Positions 25,401 to 36,821 of a stretch of 64,000 bases of DNA are shown here, one piece after another (within the stretch, counting starts at the first letter, position 1; each line of letters begins with the position of its first letter). The position numbers were made by a program, and so were the translations under genes. Source of the DNA: Chlorophyllum brunneum. Taxonomy: Eukaryota > Basidiomycota > Agaricomycetes > Agaricales > Agaricaceae. The notes below the pieces were generated by a model. It was not told where the DNA came from. It worked only from the letters and a program-made list of their open reading frames with translations, and did not search any database. The stretch covers positions 1,550,001 to 1,614,000 of the forward strand of contig OY756144.1 in assembly GCA_963576785.1 (NCBI GenBank), in the 5' to 3' direction.

Positions 25401-26292
25401 AGTGTGTTATTCTTCAAGCGATCCCAGTAAGTCCCAGTCTCAGGCATGTCTCAATAATGCAAGGGCGGCCAACCGGGGCTGTGAAAGTCCTCGTGCCATA
25501 CAATGGTTGACGCAGCGCCGGGCGTCTCGAACCCAGTGGATAAACTTCGGTGCTGGGGAGGCCTGCATCCGGTGATTGTGCGAGGACGTAGATATGTGAG
25601 TGTCGAGTTGTCAACCTCTTCATCGGAGTTCTCGCTAACCATTTTTGCATACAGGTGCTGAACGGTCCGAAAACAGAGCAGCAGCCGTGAACTCTCTGGG
25701 CATCGCACAAAAATGTCAGGGGTGGGTTTTGGGGGTGATACTGCAATAGGTCAAATCTGCTATGTCACGATTGTAGTAGACTTTCTTCAGGATGAAAGAG
25801 ATCCAAAGTGCTACCACCGTAAGGGGATGGACCGTTGGATCCTGTTGGGCAAAACCCCATAGTACCGATCAAACCTGGCGGTGGTAAGCTACAGTGTGGC
25901 ATGGGATCGGAGGAGCAAAATATATCAGTTGAAAATGAGACGCACGGCGTTCGCAAAGAAATGCTATCCATGTAGATATCCTGTCCGAAATCTCGCGAGA
26001 ACACCTTCTAGAATTTAAGTCCCAAGTACACCGGTTTTGTACCTACTGTGTGAGTAGCAAGGTATGGAATGACTCGTATTCTCTACGCCACACTGGAAGC
26101 CGTATGGCGGCGTCGCTGCGCTCCGTCTGCCAGAGAAAGATCACTCAGCCAAACCGAGGATTGGCAGTGAGACAAACCCGTTCACGTGATGGGCTCTCCA
26201 ACTTGCGGTGTGATCATCTCTCATGGAATCAGTTGCCAAATGAGTTACTTACCTCGACTCACTGCTGACACGACGGGACGTTCTAAACCGCT

Positions 26293-28290
26293 ATGGATCG
26301 TGAACTATTTCACGTTGATAGGTTTCTGTTGAATCCGAAATTCGAAGGCTACAAACTCCATATCATTCCTCAAGGCGATTCTGTCTCGCACTTTCCACTG
26401 GCTAATCGACCAACACAAGCCGCTGCACCTGGAAAAATTCCTCTCACGTTTCAGGAGGTGCAAAGTCGGATTACGCACAACCATTTGGCAGTCCATAGTG
26501 AATCCGGGCGCGCCGTATATGTTGATGCAGAGCGCAACGTGATCCTTATAGAACTCGACCAAGTGGGTCAAGATTCTCTGGCCATCATGTCCTTTCGTTA
26601 ATGGGGAGCGCAGGATAGGATAAATCCAAGAATACACATGATCTGCGAACTACCGAGGCCTATCGGGTCTGATACGGTAGACACCGGAATTCATCGAGAG
26701 TACCCGTCGGCCGCGTTCTTCAGTCCAACCTCACTCTTGGTTTCTGATGGGCGGGGACTGATCTACCTCCTCAGTCTGGATGGGGAAATGGAAACCCGGA
26801 GAGCTACCGTCGTTTCCAGATTTATCCTTCCCTCTGGTGGTGTAGACTCCATCGACTCACCTTTCCGGATTCACGATGTCCGTTGCATTTCACCGTTTTG
26901 CGTTGTCGCTATCCTTTCGTCCCGTTTTTACCCATCCAAGCCTCCCGAGGTGATACAAGGAAAACATCATACCTCGGTCCAGTTCGACGTTTGGGGTGTC
27001 AAATTCAACCTCGCAGATCTCCAAACGAGTGACGCTCCTGCAACCGTAGAGGTATTATGGCGTCGACGCGGCGAGGATGCTCTCCTGTACACGACCTTCG
27101 ATCAGGAACGCGGACTTTATCTTCTTGTCGGCGGCTCAGAGTACCACGAGCTCGATACATCTCCCTTGTCTACTGATGAGCCAACTGTGGAAGGAATAGC
27201 ACCCGTTCCACGACTTGGCGAGCCTTCCACACCACTCAAAATCCTACCAAAGCTCCTCCCATATTCATGGACACAAACATCAGATTCAGTCACGGTTGCC
27301 ATTCCCCTTCCCTCTACCACACCCAAGGACAAAGTCGAGGTCTTGATCTCATCGACAACTCTGACGCTCCGCGTTGATCTGGATGGGGATTCGTTACCAC
27401 AAATGATATCCATACCCAGATATTCTGCGAAGAAGCTTTGGGATGGGGTATCGTCATCTTCCAGTTTTTGGACCCTTGATCGCGAAGCTGAACGCACATA
27501 CGGCATTCTATCATTACACCTCGAGAAACAGAACGAAGGCACGAGATGGCCACAAGTATTCGCCGGCGCAGACACAGGCTCCAACATTGACGAAGAGGTC
27601 GATGTTCCAGAGACATTGGACCCTTCAGAGCTCTGGGATATTCGGGAAGCACTAGAGAAGTACACCACCGCACTCGAAGGTAACGACACAAGTGGGCTGG
27701 ATCTGGGCAAGGGTGTACCCAGTCTTTCCGGGAACGAGCTTGATGAAGAAGTAGATTCCTCTGTTGGCAGGAAAGCGTTCGTCACCTGGGTACTGGATCC
27801 ATCGCTGCGGGACCAACCTAATTTTCTACCCCGAAAAGAATACTCTACACCTTTCCAGCTTCTCTCGGTACCTATCCCTGGACAAACTACCAACAGCGTC
27901 TCGCTCATCATCAAACATAATATCGACGGCACCGTGTTCGCGCTCTGCCAAAATTTGACGGACAATTCGAAATGTCCGAGCTGGGAACACAGTACAACAT
28001 ATCCTGCACTAGCGTTCGTACTGGCTTCAAAGCGGGACACGCGGTTCACGTATCATATTCCCGGAAAAGCAGTTTTGGCTTTCGAGAGCGGTTCGAATAA
28101 CAGAGGCGGGAACATTTATATCTATTATCCTGCAGGTCCTAGTACTCTTGTGGCGAAGCAGTCAATACTCAAGATCAACGGCGGACAAGGTGGTGCACTC
28201 ATGGGCGTGGGGTTCTTCGCAGATGGTAGCGAACGGCTTGTCATCGCCTGCTTGACTGAAGGGGAACTAACTTTGATTAGGGGCATATAA
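26293..28290 (+). CDS. NudC domain-containing protein (NUDCD1-like)
   Basis: Two exons (26293-26562, 26614-28290; 51-nt intron GTGGGT...CAG) encode about 648 residues. The N-terminal half, starting MDRELFHVDRFLLNPKFEGYK, looks beta-rich with repeats such as SLLVSDGRGLIYLL, as in the propeller-like part of NUDCD1. The middle holds a CS/p23 domain: LLPYSWTQTSDSVTVAIPLP, KDKVEVLISSTTLTLRV, then KLWDGVSSSSSFWTLD and LEKQNEGTRWPQVF, matching the strands of NudC-family CS domains. The C-terminal part returns to beta-rich sequence. NudC proteins act as Hsp90-linked co-chaperones, often for propeller clients and dynein-associated factors; that role here is by family. The gene converges on the PP2C gene, with about 350 bp between stops. 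A long minus-strand frame (28049-27117) within it is a shadow. Confidence 0.9.
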
Positions 28291-28646
28291 ATATTGAGGG
28301 AGACGAACAGGGACAAGTACACCACCGGAAGTTGTACATTAACAGCAGGCAGAAGGAAACGCGGAGGTGAAGGAAAATCGAACCCAGGGGCGGAGCGAAA
28401 AGGGGAAGTGTAAGATACGCAAATGTAGACCGTCTTTGCCAGCTTGGGTTTGCAGATATACATTGCTATATGATGTGGATATCTTTCGAGACAGTCGACA
28501 CAGGAACAGGAACATGGATAGGGGCTCATTTTGCCGCAAGCTGCGCCCTAGAAGATGTCAGAAGAGATGAGAACAGGGATGCAGTCTAAAAAACAGGTCC
28601 GACTCTAGTGTCGGTCGGGCCACTCCAAGCCCATTCTGCACCCCAA
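28291..28646. other. Shared 3' region between two convergent genes
   Basis: This 356-bp interval lies between the NUDCD1-like stop (plus) and the PP2C stop (minus). It must hold both 3' UTRs. I see no coding potential beyond short shadow frames and no clear hairpin. Confidence 0.6.
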
Positions 28647-30688
28647 TCAAGAAGCCTTCAGCGGGTCTTCGCTGGCGTCGAGGAACCCCTCGACTTTGGC
28701 AACCGGAGATGCAGCATCCCCACCGGGTTGTGATGGAAGCTGCTGCACTGGGGGTACCGGGACCTTAGCATCACCATTTGGTAGAGGCTTTGGTGGTGGT
28801 GGAGCCTCGCCCTGAAGCTCCTTTTTATCTTCTATGACATCTGACATCGGTGTGTCGCCCTCTTCATCTAAATTCCGTTCGAATTCATCCAATCGAGCTT
28901 TGAGTTGAGTTGTGGGATCGGGGGACTCGGAACGGCCACCAAGCGAGAAGGTTTGACTGAAGAATGATGATGAGTTGATCGGTTCCTCCTCCTCTTCGTC
29001 GCTATCATCTTGGCCAAACATCAATGTCCCATTATCGCTCATGATACCGGAGCCTGGGTGGAACGAGATGCCACCGGTACTACCGAGCACCCGAGCGAAC
29101 CCACTGAGCCCGGTGCCTGCCAAAAATCCGAGAGGATGATTATCTTCTTCCTGAAAATTTCGATTACTGTTTCGATTTGCCATCGTTTCCATTCTGGCTT
29201 TGAAGGACATCATCCGGCTTTGTGAATAGAGCTGAGGAAGCGAACTGGGGGTGGCGCGACCATATTGCTTCCCTACACGATCTTTCATCCATGCATACCA
29301 TTCCTCTTTTGTACGACCTTGAAGTAGAGCGACAACGAGAACAGTCATGTTGTCACAACCGATCCCAGCTCCTGACGCTGTATCAGGAGCAAGGCAGTAG
29401 TCGCAAATCATTTTGCCAATTTCCGTGAGCTCCTTGCCTTCAAAAACTTGATACCTCACGAAATCGACAACCTGTTGCGACGATAGACAGTCCCAGATTC
29501 CTGAGAGAAGATTAGCTGTAACAGGGACCAAAAGATGACTGTCATACCATCGCATGCCAAAACCAAAAATTCGTCTTCTTCCGTGATCTCGTGAGCAGTT
29601 ACGTCCGGATTTGCCGTGATTATTTGCGCCTCAGGGCCTAGTGAGAGGTTTTTCTTGAACTCAAAGTCGCCGAGAGCACGAGAGAGTGCAAGATTGCCTA
29701 TTTTCATCATCAGGAGACGTACTGACTGGAAGAAACCTCCCACCATTAACACGGCCATATTCAATATAACCCCCAGCATCGCAGATTCGGGTGCGTTCAA
29801 CTATGCGGGTGTATGAGAAGGAATCCTAGATGATTTGAATGGGGTCGAACCATCATTCGTAGGCTTGTGATCGAAACTCAAAGGCTTCACTTCACCCTTG
29901 ATGCCAATGACCGACCTCGAGTCACCTGCATTAGCCTATGGATCCTATCAGACCGGTTTATAGGCGATCAGGACAATCGGAAACATACGACGTAAACTTT
30001 GTCGCCAGTGACCAAAGCAGCAACAGCTGTACAACCGGAAGGGTCTTTTGTATGCCCAGGGTCTTGTAGAGAAGATCAGTCGAAGAGTATGGTGAAAGCA
30101 GGAGTACAGGACGTACTGGCTTGGAGGTCTTCATCAACCCCCAAAAATGCCTTCTTCAACGCAGTCTCGTAGTCTTTCTCTTTGTACGATTCCTCAAGGG
30201 CAAGGCGCTTGTGTACGTTCTGCCCGGCATACTTGGCGACGTTACTTCCTAGATAAAACTAAGCCAACTAAAAGGAAAACTCGATCAGAGGGTATACGCA
30301 CCACCGTGTCCATCGTACACTGCAAAGAATGCATTCGAGCCATTGTTTTCCCCATCTAGGTCCAGTACCGCAGTGTGAGCGTCCTCCATTGCTGAAGGGT
30401 TATATGAGCGCTGTCCCTATACAAACCCGAACATACTGGAAAAAGTACAGGAGAAACAGAAAGACTTACTGATCCGCCATCCTTGCATGTCAGCAACGCC
30501 GTATATGAACCGTGCATTCTCCCCCGACTCCGTGAGTTTGTCCATTGCTGCGGGACCAAGATATCAGAAATCTCAAAGACATGACACCTATCTGCCGTGA
30601 CTCGCCTGGAAAAGAAAGAGTTTGACCCTTTTCAAAGGTATATAGTTGAGCATTTCGGGGAGTTGGAAGCCAGAAGAGTACAAACCAT
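28647..30688 (-). CDS. PP2C-type Ser/Thr phosphatase (Ptc2/Ptc3 class)
   Basis: Metal-dependent phosphatase acting on stress MAPK and checkpoint targets in the Ptc2/3 class (role by family). Reading from the start: [49 protein letters not shown] (motif with metal-binding Asp), [24 protein letters not shown], and [12 protein letters not shown], the metal and catalytic motifs in normal order. After the catalytic domain comes an acidic, Ser/Pro-rich tail of roughly 200 residues ending [10 protein letters not shown]. The start is unusual: the ATG (30688-30686) is followed directly by an intron (30685-30628), then a 22-nt exon (30627-30606), then a GC-AG intron (30605-30548). Only this assembly recreates the N-terminal MGQTLS, a myristoylation-type motif usual in the family. 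Starting at the Met at 30544 would lose it. Several more introns of 50-60 nt follow. Confidence 0.92.
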
Positions 30689-31005
30689 TGTTCGATTACT
30701 TGTGGCGGGAAAATCGCTACAAAAGGGTAGATAACGGGATCAGGAAAAGGGAGATGGACTGGAGTTGAGTGGAATGGCGGTAGGGAGAAAAGAAGGGTGT
30801 AAGCGTTGTGGATGGTGGTGAGAGATAGAGTGGTCGTGTGGCTGAGACGGTGAAGATAATTGCACAGGATCTGCTGAATGATGTTTGTCGTTGTTTGCCC
30901 CTATCCCTCTGCCCTGCTTACCCTACATTCTGCACTAAGCTAATGTTCCTAAGCCTTGTTGAATCCATTGCCACGGTTCCCCGGTAACTCGAACGCGAGT
31001 ACCCG

Positions 31006-31019
31006 TGTTGAACGCTGAA
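31006..31019 (+). repeat. Heptamer array, two units
   Basis: TGTTGAA and CGCTGAA are followed by a partial CATT. This is the weakest member of the dispersed CGTTGAA family seen also at 8558, 21414 and 22407. Confidence 0.45.
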
Positions 31020-33962
31020 CATTCTGGTTTGACCTTCCCTTTGTTTTCGCTCAAGAACTTGCTCTATGTTCCTGCAATGTACTAGTACCTTCTCTTCTAC
31101 GAGGATGGAACGGGTAGTAGTACAAGGAAACAATATAATGAATTAAATTTCTCTTCGGGTCCTGGCACTGTCGGATGTGCCCACACATCGCTGAAAACGC
31201 GACGGGGGCGGCGTGCAGAGGCGCAGTCTGGTTTGAACATTACTGTATTCTTCCAAGGAAGGCAACATGGCCCATAAAATTAAATTACACCCGATCGGAA
31301 TGATCTTAGTGATGACCGGTGACCAGTGACTGGTTGAACATTGACTAACGAAATCAAGGTGTAGATGGCTGAACGTTCGGAGAAAGTATCGCAGGCCTTA
31401 GATAAGTACTCAGAATCATGACCTCGTATGTAACGCAACAGCCGCTCGTACACTCTGCCATGGCACGTCAAGATATTGACGTCAGTCGAGGTGGAAACAG
31501 AAACCTCCCTGCTGCTCCGATGTCCCAATCCGGGTATCATCAGTGGCGGAGAACCTTTCGCAAACGAATCTGCCTGTGGCGTTCGTCGGGCTTGCGCAAT
31601 GTTGAGCGCCGGCGGCCAATTCAATTTGCAGAACCAGCGAAGCCCAGGACATCCCTCAATACTAGACTGCGACACAAAGTGCCTTCCCGCCGGCTGCGGA
31701 CGGCTTAGAAGCTGCTAGAAAACGCTGGTTGACATTTTCACAATTAGTGGCGAAAATTGTACGGGCAGCACTGTGTCAAATCGTAGCGATGCATGGGGAC
31801 TCGGTGGTGCATCGTATGGAGAAGGGTCACGATCCCTGTTGAGATAGCCAAGATAGCTGTGTCTGAGGGGGGAGCGAAAGTTGAAAGAAAAAGATAACGG
31901 GATAGGAGGCAGACCCTCAACGATGGATTACTCCCAACGAGTTCACTCTAAACATACCTGAGAAATGGGCTTCCGTTTAACAGGTATCCTTGTTCACGGG
32001 TTGTGGCTAGCGCAACGAAGACACACGGATGTATTGCGGCGAAGGGAATGAAGCCGGCCATGAGGCAATGAGCTGTGCAATGCTAGAATGAAATTTCCAC
32101 AGAAGCCTTGGCCATGAATAGCGGAACAGTGATAACGCTGGCTTCCCAGACCCAGACACTTGAGAGAACTCCGAGTTCAAAAAGAAGATCTTGAGAAGTG
32201 GCTACATCTAGTACACATCGGCCGATGTGTTTATGCGGCAGTTAGCTTCGGTTGGGATGACCGGTCGATAACAATTCGACAATCTGCGATGTCCAGCGAC
32301 CCCAAGAGCTAACCATTCCCCGTGCTGCCGTTGTCGCATCTTCCGGGGGGGAATAAGTACCAAGATATGAAAATGTTTCCTTTTCGTTGCTACGAGCGCA
32401 CCCTTGCCGTCGAATAACGGGTAAGTGGGCTAGGAGAAGTCTGGGCAAACCACCGGAATTTGAACATACGTAAGGGCTGATCCAGGTCAAGGAATTCTCA
32501 GGTCACCGGCCCGCTTAGATCAAAAATGCCCAGTTCTAATTTAAGATCAGTAACTATTCGTTACCGAGCACGAACGTGCGTGGTATGGAGTGTAGCGTTG
32601 GGAGTAAAGGTATCTTCTCTTATTCGGTAGTTATACCCTGTGAAATTTTGACACACATATCAGAACCTCCAGAGCCACCGGCCGCGGTTTTTGCCCCACA
32701 AGTAGACAGATGAGCTTGGATAATGATCAGAGGAAAAGACTGAACTCATGTAAGCCCAAAATCTCGGATTAATCGTGGTGTTTCGCGTTCCTGGAACTGG
32801 TGTTGGCCACGGTCTGGTCTCGACCTTGCGAGGGGTGGATTGTTCCTAAGCTTCTGAGGACATGACAATGTTACACGAAGCTGTTAGGATTTCCATGCCG
32901 CATGACATTCCACCTTCAGCTGAACTTAATATGGAAGCAGCAAATGCGCTTACGGTGGCCTGCCGTCTTCTGTAGGCTTCTGTAGCTATCTTGCGAACGA
33001 ATCATCGCTCGATTTTTTCGGTCGTGTGCCACAAAAGTCTCCAACACCAGCTTCATCAACAGGTGACTGGCGTCATTGACATTCGCTCAGGGACAGCGAT
33101 GAACCCGGATTCGAGTGGGTGTCAAAAGGGGTTATAATCGCCTCACATCAGACAGCCGGCCGCTGCTAACCAGGGCAGTCGTGTGCGCATTCTGGAGGCC
33201 AATGGCTTTCATGGAACTTTGTGGATAGATGAGGAGTGCTGACCCACACATAGAGTGAGTTGTCAAAGGTTCCTGTGTGAACGCTGGGAACATTTATGTT
33301 CACTCTATTCCAAGCCAACGTAAACCAGAGTTTGACGCCAATTGTTGGCTGCAGTGTTGGGGGCTGACGAAGCTGGAGCTCAGTCTTATTTCTGCGAGAT
33401 CTTTGGTTGGGATAGCTTGCATTGCTGCGTGGGCTCAAGGGGCAGTTGTATGTCTAGGTCCACTAATGAATACTGCGGTTTGAGTGTTCACGTCAATTGT
33501 GGAGGACGTGACAGATCTGCCGAATTCCAAAACTTTAGTGTCAGGGTGAAGAAGCTTACAGCACCTCCTTACCTCGAGGCCTCAAATCCGACAACCCGCG
33601 GCCTCTCCCTCTCGTGATCTCAACGCCAGGAGCGGAACTTGCCCACGACTAACTTGTTTTCTTTGCAGTAGATTGGCCATCATGGTGATGTTCGTTCCGC
33701 TTCAAGCGTTTGTGCAGTGTTGGATATGCAGTGAGAGCCAACCACCTGGTGGACGGAACATTCCTTGTTGTCTGGAGGTACTGGTTTAACAAACTTTAGG
33801 AAAATGAACGGGTGATGTCCCGTTGACCGATCACAGGGTAGATCTATCTTTGCCAATTTCAGCTCGTTCAAGAACCCATATTTTATGTCAGCCCTTCTCC
33901 CCATCTTCATCCATTGATTCGGCTCCAGAATCTCCTCTCGCCACGCCCGATTCCATCCTGGG

Positions 33963-33972
33963 CATTATAAGT
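33963..33972 (+). promoter_or_regulatory. TATA-like element upstream of the MYND-like gene
   Basis: CATTATAAGT lies about 210 nt before the chosen start at 34176. A GTGAGT donor at about 34019 and acceptors before 34110 suggest a 5' UTR intron between it and the start. If the longer gene model is right, this site would fall inside coding sequence. Confidence 0.3.
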
Positions 33973-34175
33973 CTACTCCCCCCTGTCCCACCAGATACAT
34001 CTACTTACGTCCATCTGTGAGTAGAACATTTCTTACTTTGTATCACTTTTAGTGTTTCATGCCTTACTCACCTCTTCCATTTATGTAGCACCTACAACTT
34101 ATAGATACGGCAAAGTGTCCAGGTTTCTTGCCCAAGGGACCCTACCACGCCACAAGGTGTAGCCACTCCTTCACC

Positions 34176-34881
34176 ATGAACGATTCTAATATTTGCCCCT
34201 TCCCCATGTCCGCACCCTTGGTGAGCTTCTCCCTCTTCTCCTCCTCGAATTATACTAACAAACCACCAGCCGAGTCCATCTACCACGGCCCCGCGTCGTC
34301 GGTCTCGGACAATGTCTTTACTCTCGGTGAAATCGGGGACTTCAGAAAAGCTTAGCCTCGAATCCCCGAAAGCAGAGCCCACTGTATTTGCCAGCAATTC
34401 TTTCAAAACCAACATAGCATGCGGTTCATTCGTGCCCAACACACCTGCCGCCGCAGTTTTGCGTACGTTCCTGCCCACCATGGTCTCGCATGCTCGAGGT
34501 CGCCGGAGATATATATCGACCCCTCTCGAAAAGGAGTCGGAACTGCTATTGTCATCGTCTTCGCCTATTCCTTTTATCACACGCACATCGCCTCTGTCAT
34601 CCGACTCACGCTCGCCATCCCCTGTGCGAACGACATTTCCCAAAGTCCGAAGGGGTTCACAGACAAGGACACGTTCGGAAGGCCAGCCTCATAACCTCCA
34701 TCCAATCTTGGCGAACCTTGAGCAGCGGTCGAGATTTTTTGCAAAGAAGGGTGTCTGTTCAACGTGTAATCAAAGGGGAAGCGGTTTTCCGCAGTGTGGA
34801 AGGTGCGGAGACAGCTGGTGTTCGAGAGAGTGTAGATTAAGGGGCGGTATGAAGCATTCCTGTAGAATTTTACCTACCTGA
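34176..34881 (+). CDS. Small protein with C-terminal MYND-like zinc finger
   Basis: Two exons (34176-34220, 34270-34881) encode about 218 residues. The 49-nt intron has GTGAGC, a CTAAC branch-like site and CAG. The N-terminal 150 residues are Ser/Pro/Arg-rich and probably disordered (several SP sites, possible kinase targets). The last 40 residues hold the zinc-binding pattern CSTCNQRG...CGRCGDSWCSREC...KHSC, which fits C-x2-C, C-x2-C, C-x3-C, H-x3-C spacing of MYND or HIT-type fingers, normally used for protein-protein contact. I do not recognise a named family. The start MNDSNICPF has a good context (ACC before ATG). An alternative, longer model would begin in the open frame near 33823 and skip 34157-34269; it needs an unusually long intron for this genome. 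Confidence 0.65.
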
Positions 34882-35023
34882 TATCTGCGGGACCGAAATG
34901 ACAGCCTTAGGTAGCCTTTCCCCGTTATTTATTACGGTATGCTCATTCACGACGCCTGAAACCCATGTCTTGTTGTACAATGCTCTGTAACAACATCAGT
35001 AACTTTCGAGGTCGTCACTATAG

Positions 35024-36564
35024 CTAGTCGGAGAATTTGATTTTAGTCCCTTGGCTTGGCACAATGCCCGTACTTTGTTTTTCCCTCATCTTGCGTTTCG
35101 CTTCCCAAGAAGGGTGCAATGGACGCTCATCACGTTCAGTATCACTTCGTCGGTGAGATCCTTCCGAACGCAAGAGGGCTGATTGTTGGGTTATTTGGTT
35201 GCTTCTGTCGAAGGTATTACTCTGTTTTGCCAATCGCTCAGGAGGGCCGCGGTAACTGTCCCCTAGTCTGTTACTATCGGAGTCTCCATGCGAACGTTTA
35301 GCTCGCGCTTCGAGTTGCTTCTTCTTGTGGTTGGCATTTTTTCCGTATTTTTTCTCCCAGATACTACTAATGTATCAGCGGCTATTAATGGGCAAAGATA
35401 CCGTTACCCACGCTCGTCGAGCTCGCTGTCCTCTTCGATTTTTCTTGCCACCCAAGTCGGTTATTTTTACTTCGTTATCACTCCAGTCAGATTCATCGGA
35501 GCCCCGGATGAATCCCACGGACAGAGAAGGAAGGAAGGTGGATGTCGCACTGGATTGCTTGATCGCGTTTTGCGAGAGTTCACGGGAACCCACTTTATTC
35601 TCGTCATTTTCATCGCCACCCTCATCCGTTTTGATTTGCAGAACCTCCGGACCTTCTTCTACAGAGACGTATCCTGACGGCCAACTGCTATTAGAGTAGC
35701 CATCCTCCACTGTCCCTGATTCCCAACTTGCTTCGGTAATAGCATCCTCTTGATCTCGATAGGAACCAGATTCTGTGTCCACATGGGACAACGACTTTGA
35801 AGACTTCGCCTTCCGTAACTTAGAACTTTTCGTATTCTCGCGGATGTTCGAAATGTCATGAGTCACAGCACGAGTCTTCCTGGACTCGTGGCCCAAAAAC
35901 TCCCGCAGATCATCACAAAGGGATGTTATTTCTGTGGCAAGTATCTTGGAACTGAGCAGTCGACTGCGAACTTTTACGGCAGAAGGGCCCTGGGCGATGT
36001 ATGGCATCAGATTATCGTCTATTTCCCGAGATACCGCTTCACGGATGTGCTCATGTTGCGACAACACGCGATCCTTCATAATTTTTGTCTTCGTGACCGT
36101 GTTGGCGAAAATTTCGTGGTCGATGGTCTGCGCGATACCATGAGTTATTATTGGTTATCAGACAGGAGTAAACACGACCTTGATAATGTTCAATTGTGTC
36201 TCATGTTCGGCAATATCCAGGCTTGCTGCCTCGTTTTTCCTGTTAGGCTAGCTTGAGCTAAGGTGGCTTGATGACAGAATGGGGGCTGACCTTAAGCCCT
36301 TGAGTTTTCTAACAAGTTTTTGGATTTCAAATGCTTTGGCCTTTTTAGCCGCTTTTCGGATTTCTCTCAGCCTGTGATGCTGTAGAGTGATAAATAGCAT
36401 TTTAATTATCCAAACTGCAACCCACAAGCTCGCCCGTGATTTTCGAATCATCGCCCTACTTCAGTCAGTTAACCTTCTCATGCCACTTCACCAAAGCAGC
36501 CAATTACCTCAGAGCCCTCATGTTCGTTCCTTTTGCGCTTCAGGCTGTGTTGGGATTTCTCCAT
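35024..36564 (-). CDS. BUD22: BUD22 family ribosome-biogenesis protein
   Basis: Bud22 is a nucleolar factor for 18S rRNA maturation and small-subunit assembly. The start at 36564 gives MEKSQHSLKRKRNEHEGSE; a short second exon (GDDSKITGEL) joins to HHRLREIRKAAKKAKAFEIQ, the conserved coiled-coil-like N-terminal helix of the family. The middle is acidic and Ser-rich (SDESDWSDNE). The C-terminus has the two diagnostic blocks GGKKNRRGQRARRA and HPSWEAKRKMREKQ, then GTKIKFSD and stop. Introns are short; the one between GEL and HHR begins GTGGGT and ends CTACAG. It shares a 257-bp divergent promoter with the tubulin cofactor D gene. Confidence 0.9.
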
Positions 36565-36821
36565 ATTCAACGAACAACAAAAAGATTAGATAGAAATGAG
36601 TATGACCAGGAGCCTTCGGGATCTGTGATGTGGGCGAGTTGCGCACTAGCTTGAGTGTGTGTGTGGTACACCAAGACCAGGTGACGGTGGTAGGGCGAGA
36701 GAAAATAAAAATGTGGCCACCAGTTCAGAATGCTTGCTTTGGAGGATCTTGGTAAACAACAACATCAGAGTTTGATCCATCTTTGCTTAGTTTGCTAAAC
36801 AATAATCACTCCTCTTACCCA
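36565..36821. promoter_or_regulatory. Divergent promoter of BUD22 and TBCD
   Basis: The 257 bp between two start codons on opposite strands must hold both promoters and 5' UTRs. A (GT)n run near 36654-36665 is the only simple repeat. No clear TATA is seen on either side. Confidence 0.55.

Larger units (their letters stand above)
14743..26292. other. Large gene-poor stretch (about 11.5 kb)
   Basis: The first few hundred bases are the 3' flank of the Ecl1-like gene. Beyond that I find only short frames in all six phases, with no domain signature, no run of plausible splice-joined exons and no reverse transcriptase, integrase or transposase motif. The longest frames (plus 17707-18177 and plus 21204-21686, about 155-160 codons) have no recognisable motif and unconvincing composition. 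Overall base composition is balanced, without long AT-rich tracts. Heptamer arrays and one LTR-terminus-like motif are the only structure seen. It may be decayed mobile DNA or unique intergenic sequence; the sequence alone does not decide. Confidence 0.5.
30689..34175. other. Gene-poor stretch between PP2C and the MYND-like gene
   Basis: The part next to 30689 is the PP2C promoter and 5' UTR. The rest has only short frames without recognisable motifs (longest about 130 codons, minus 31675-31280). A short heptamer repeat sits at 31006. The last 250 bp carry a TATA-like site and a possible 5' UTR intron for the gene at 34176. Confidence 0.5.

Noticed and set aside
27117..28049. 310-codon minus-strand ORF
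   Set aside because: It lies entirely antisense to the well-supported NUDCD1-like exon and has no motif; it is a shadow.
30606..30630. PP2C considered to have lost its start codon (AAG before GGT CAA ACT)
   Set aside because: An ATG with a perfectly placed donor lies 58 nt upstream, so a spliced start is the simpler explanation.
34092..34643. 183-codon minus-strand ORF
   Set aside because: It is antisense to the MYND-like gene, is biased in composition and has no recognisable domain.
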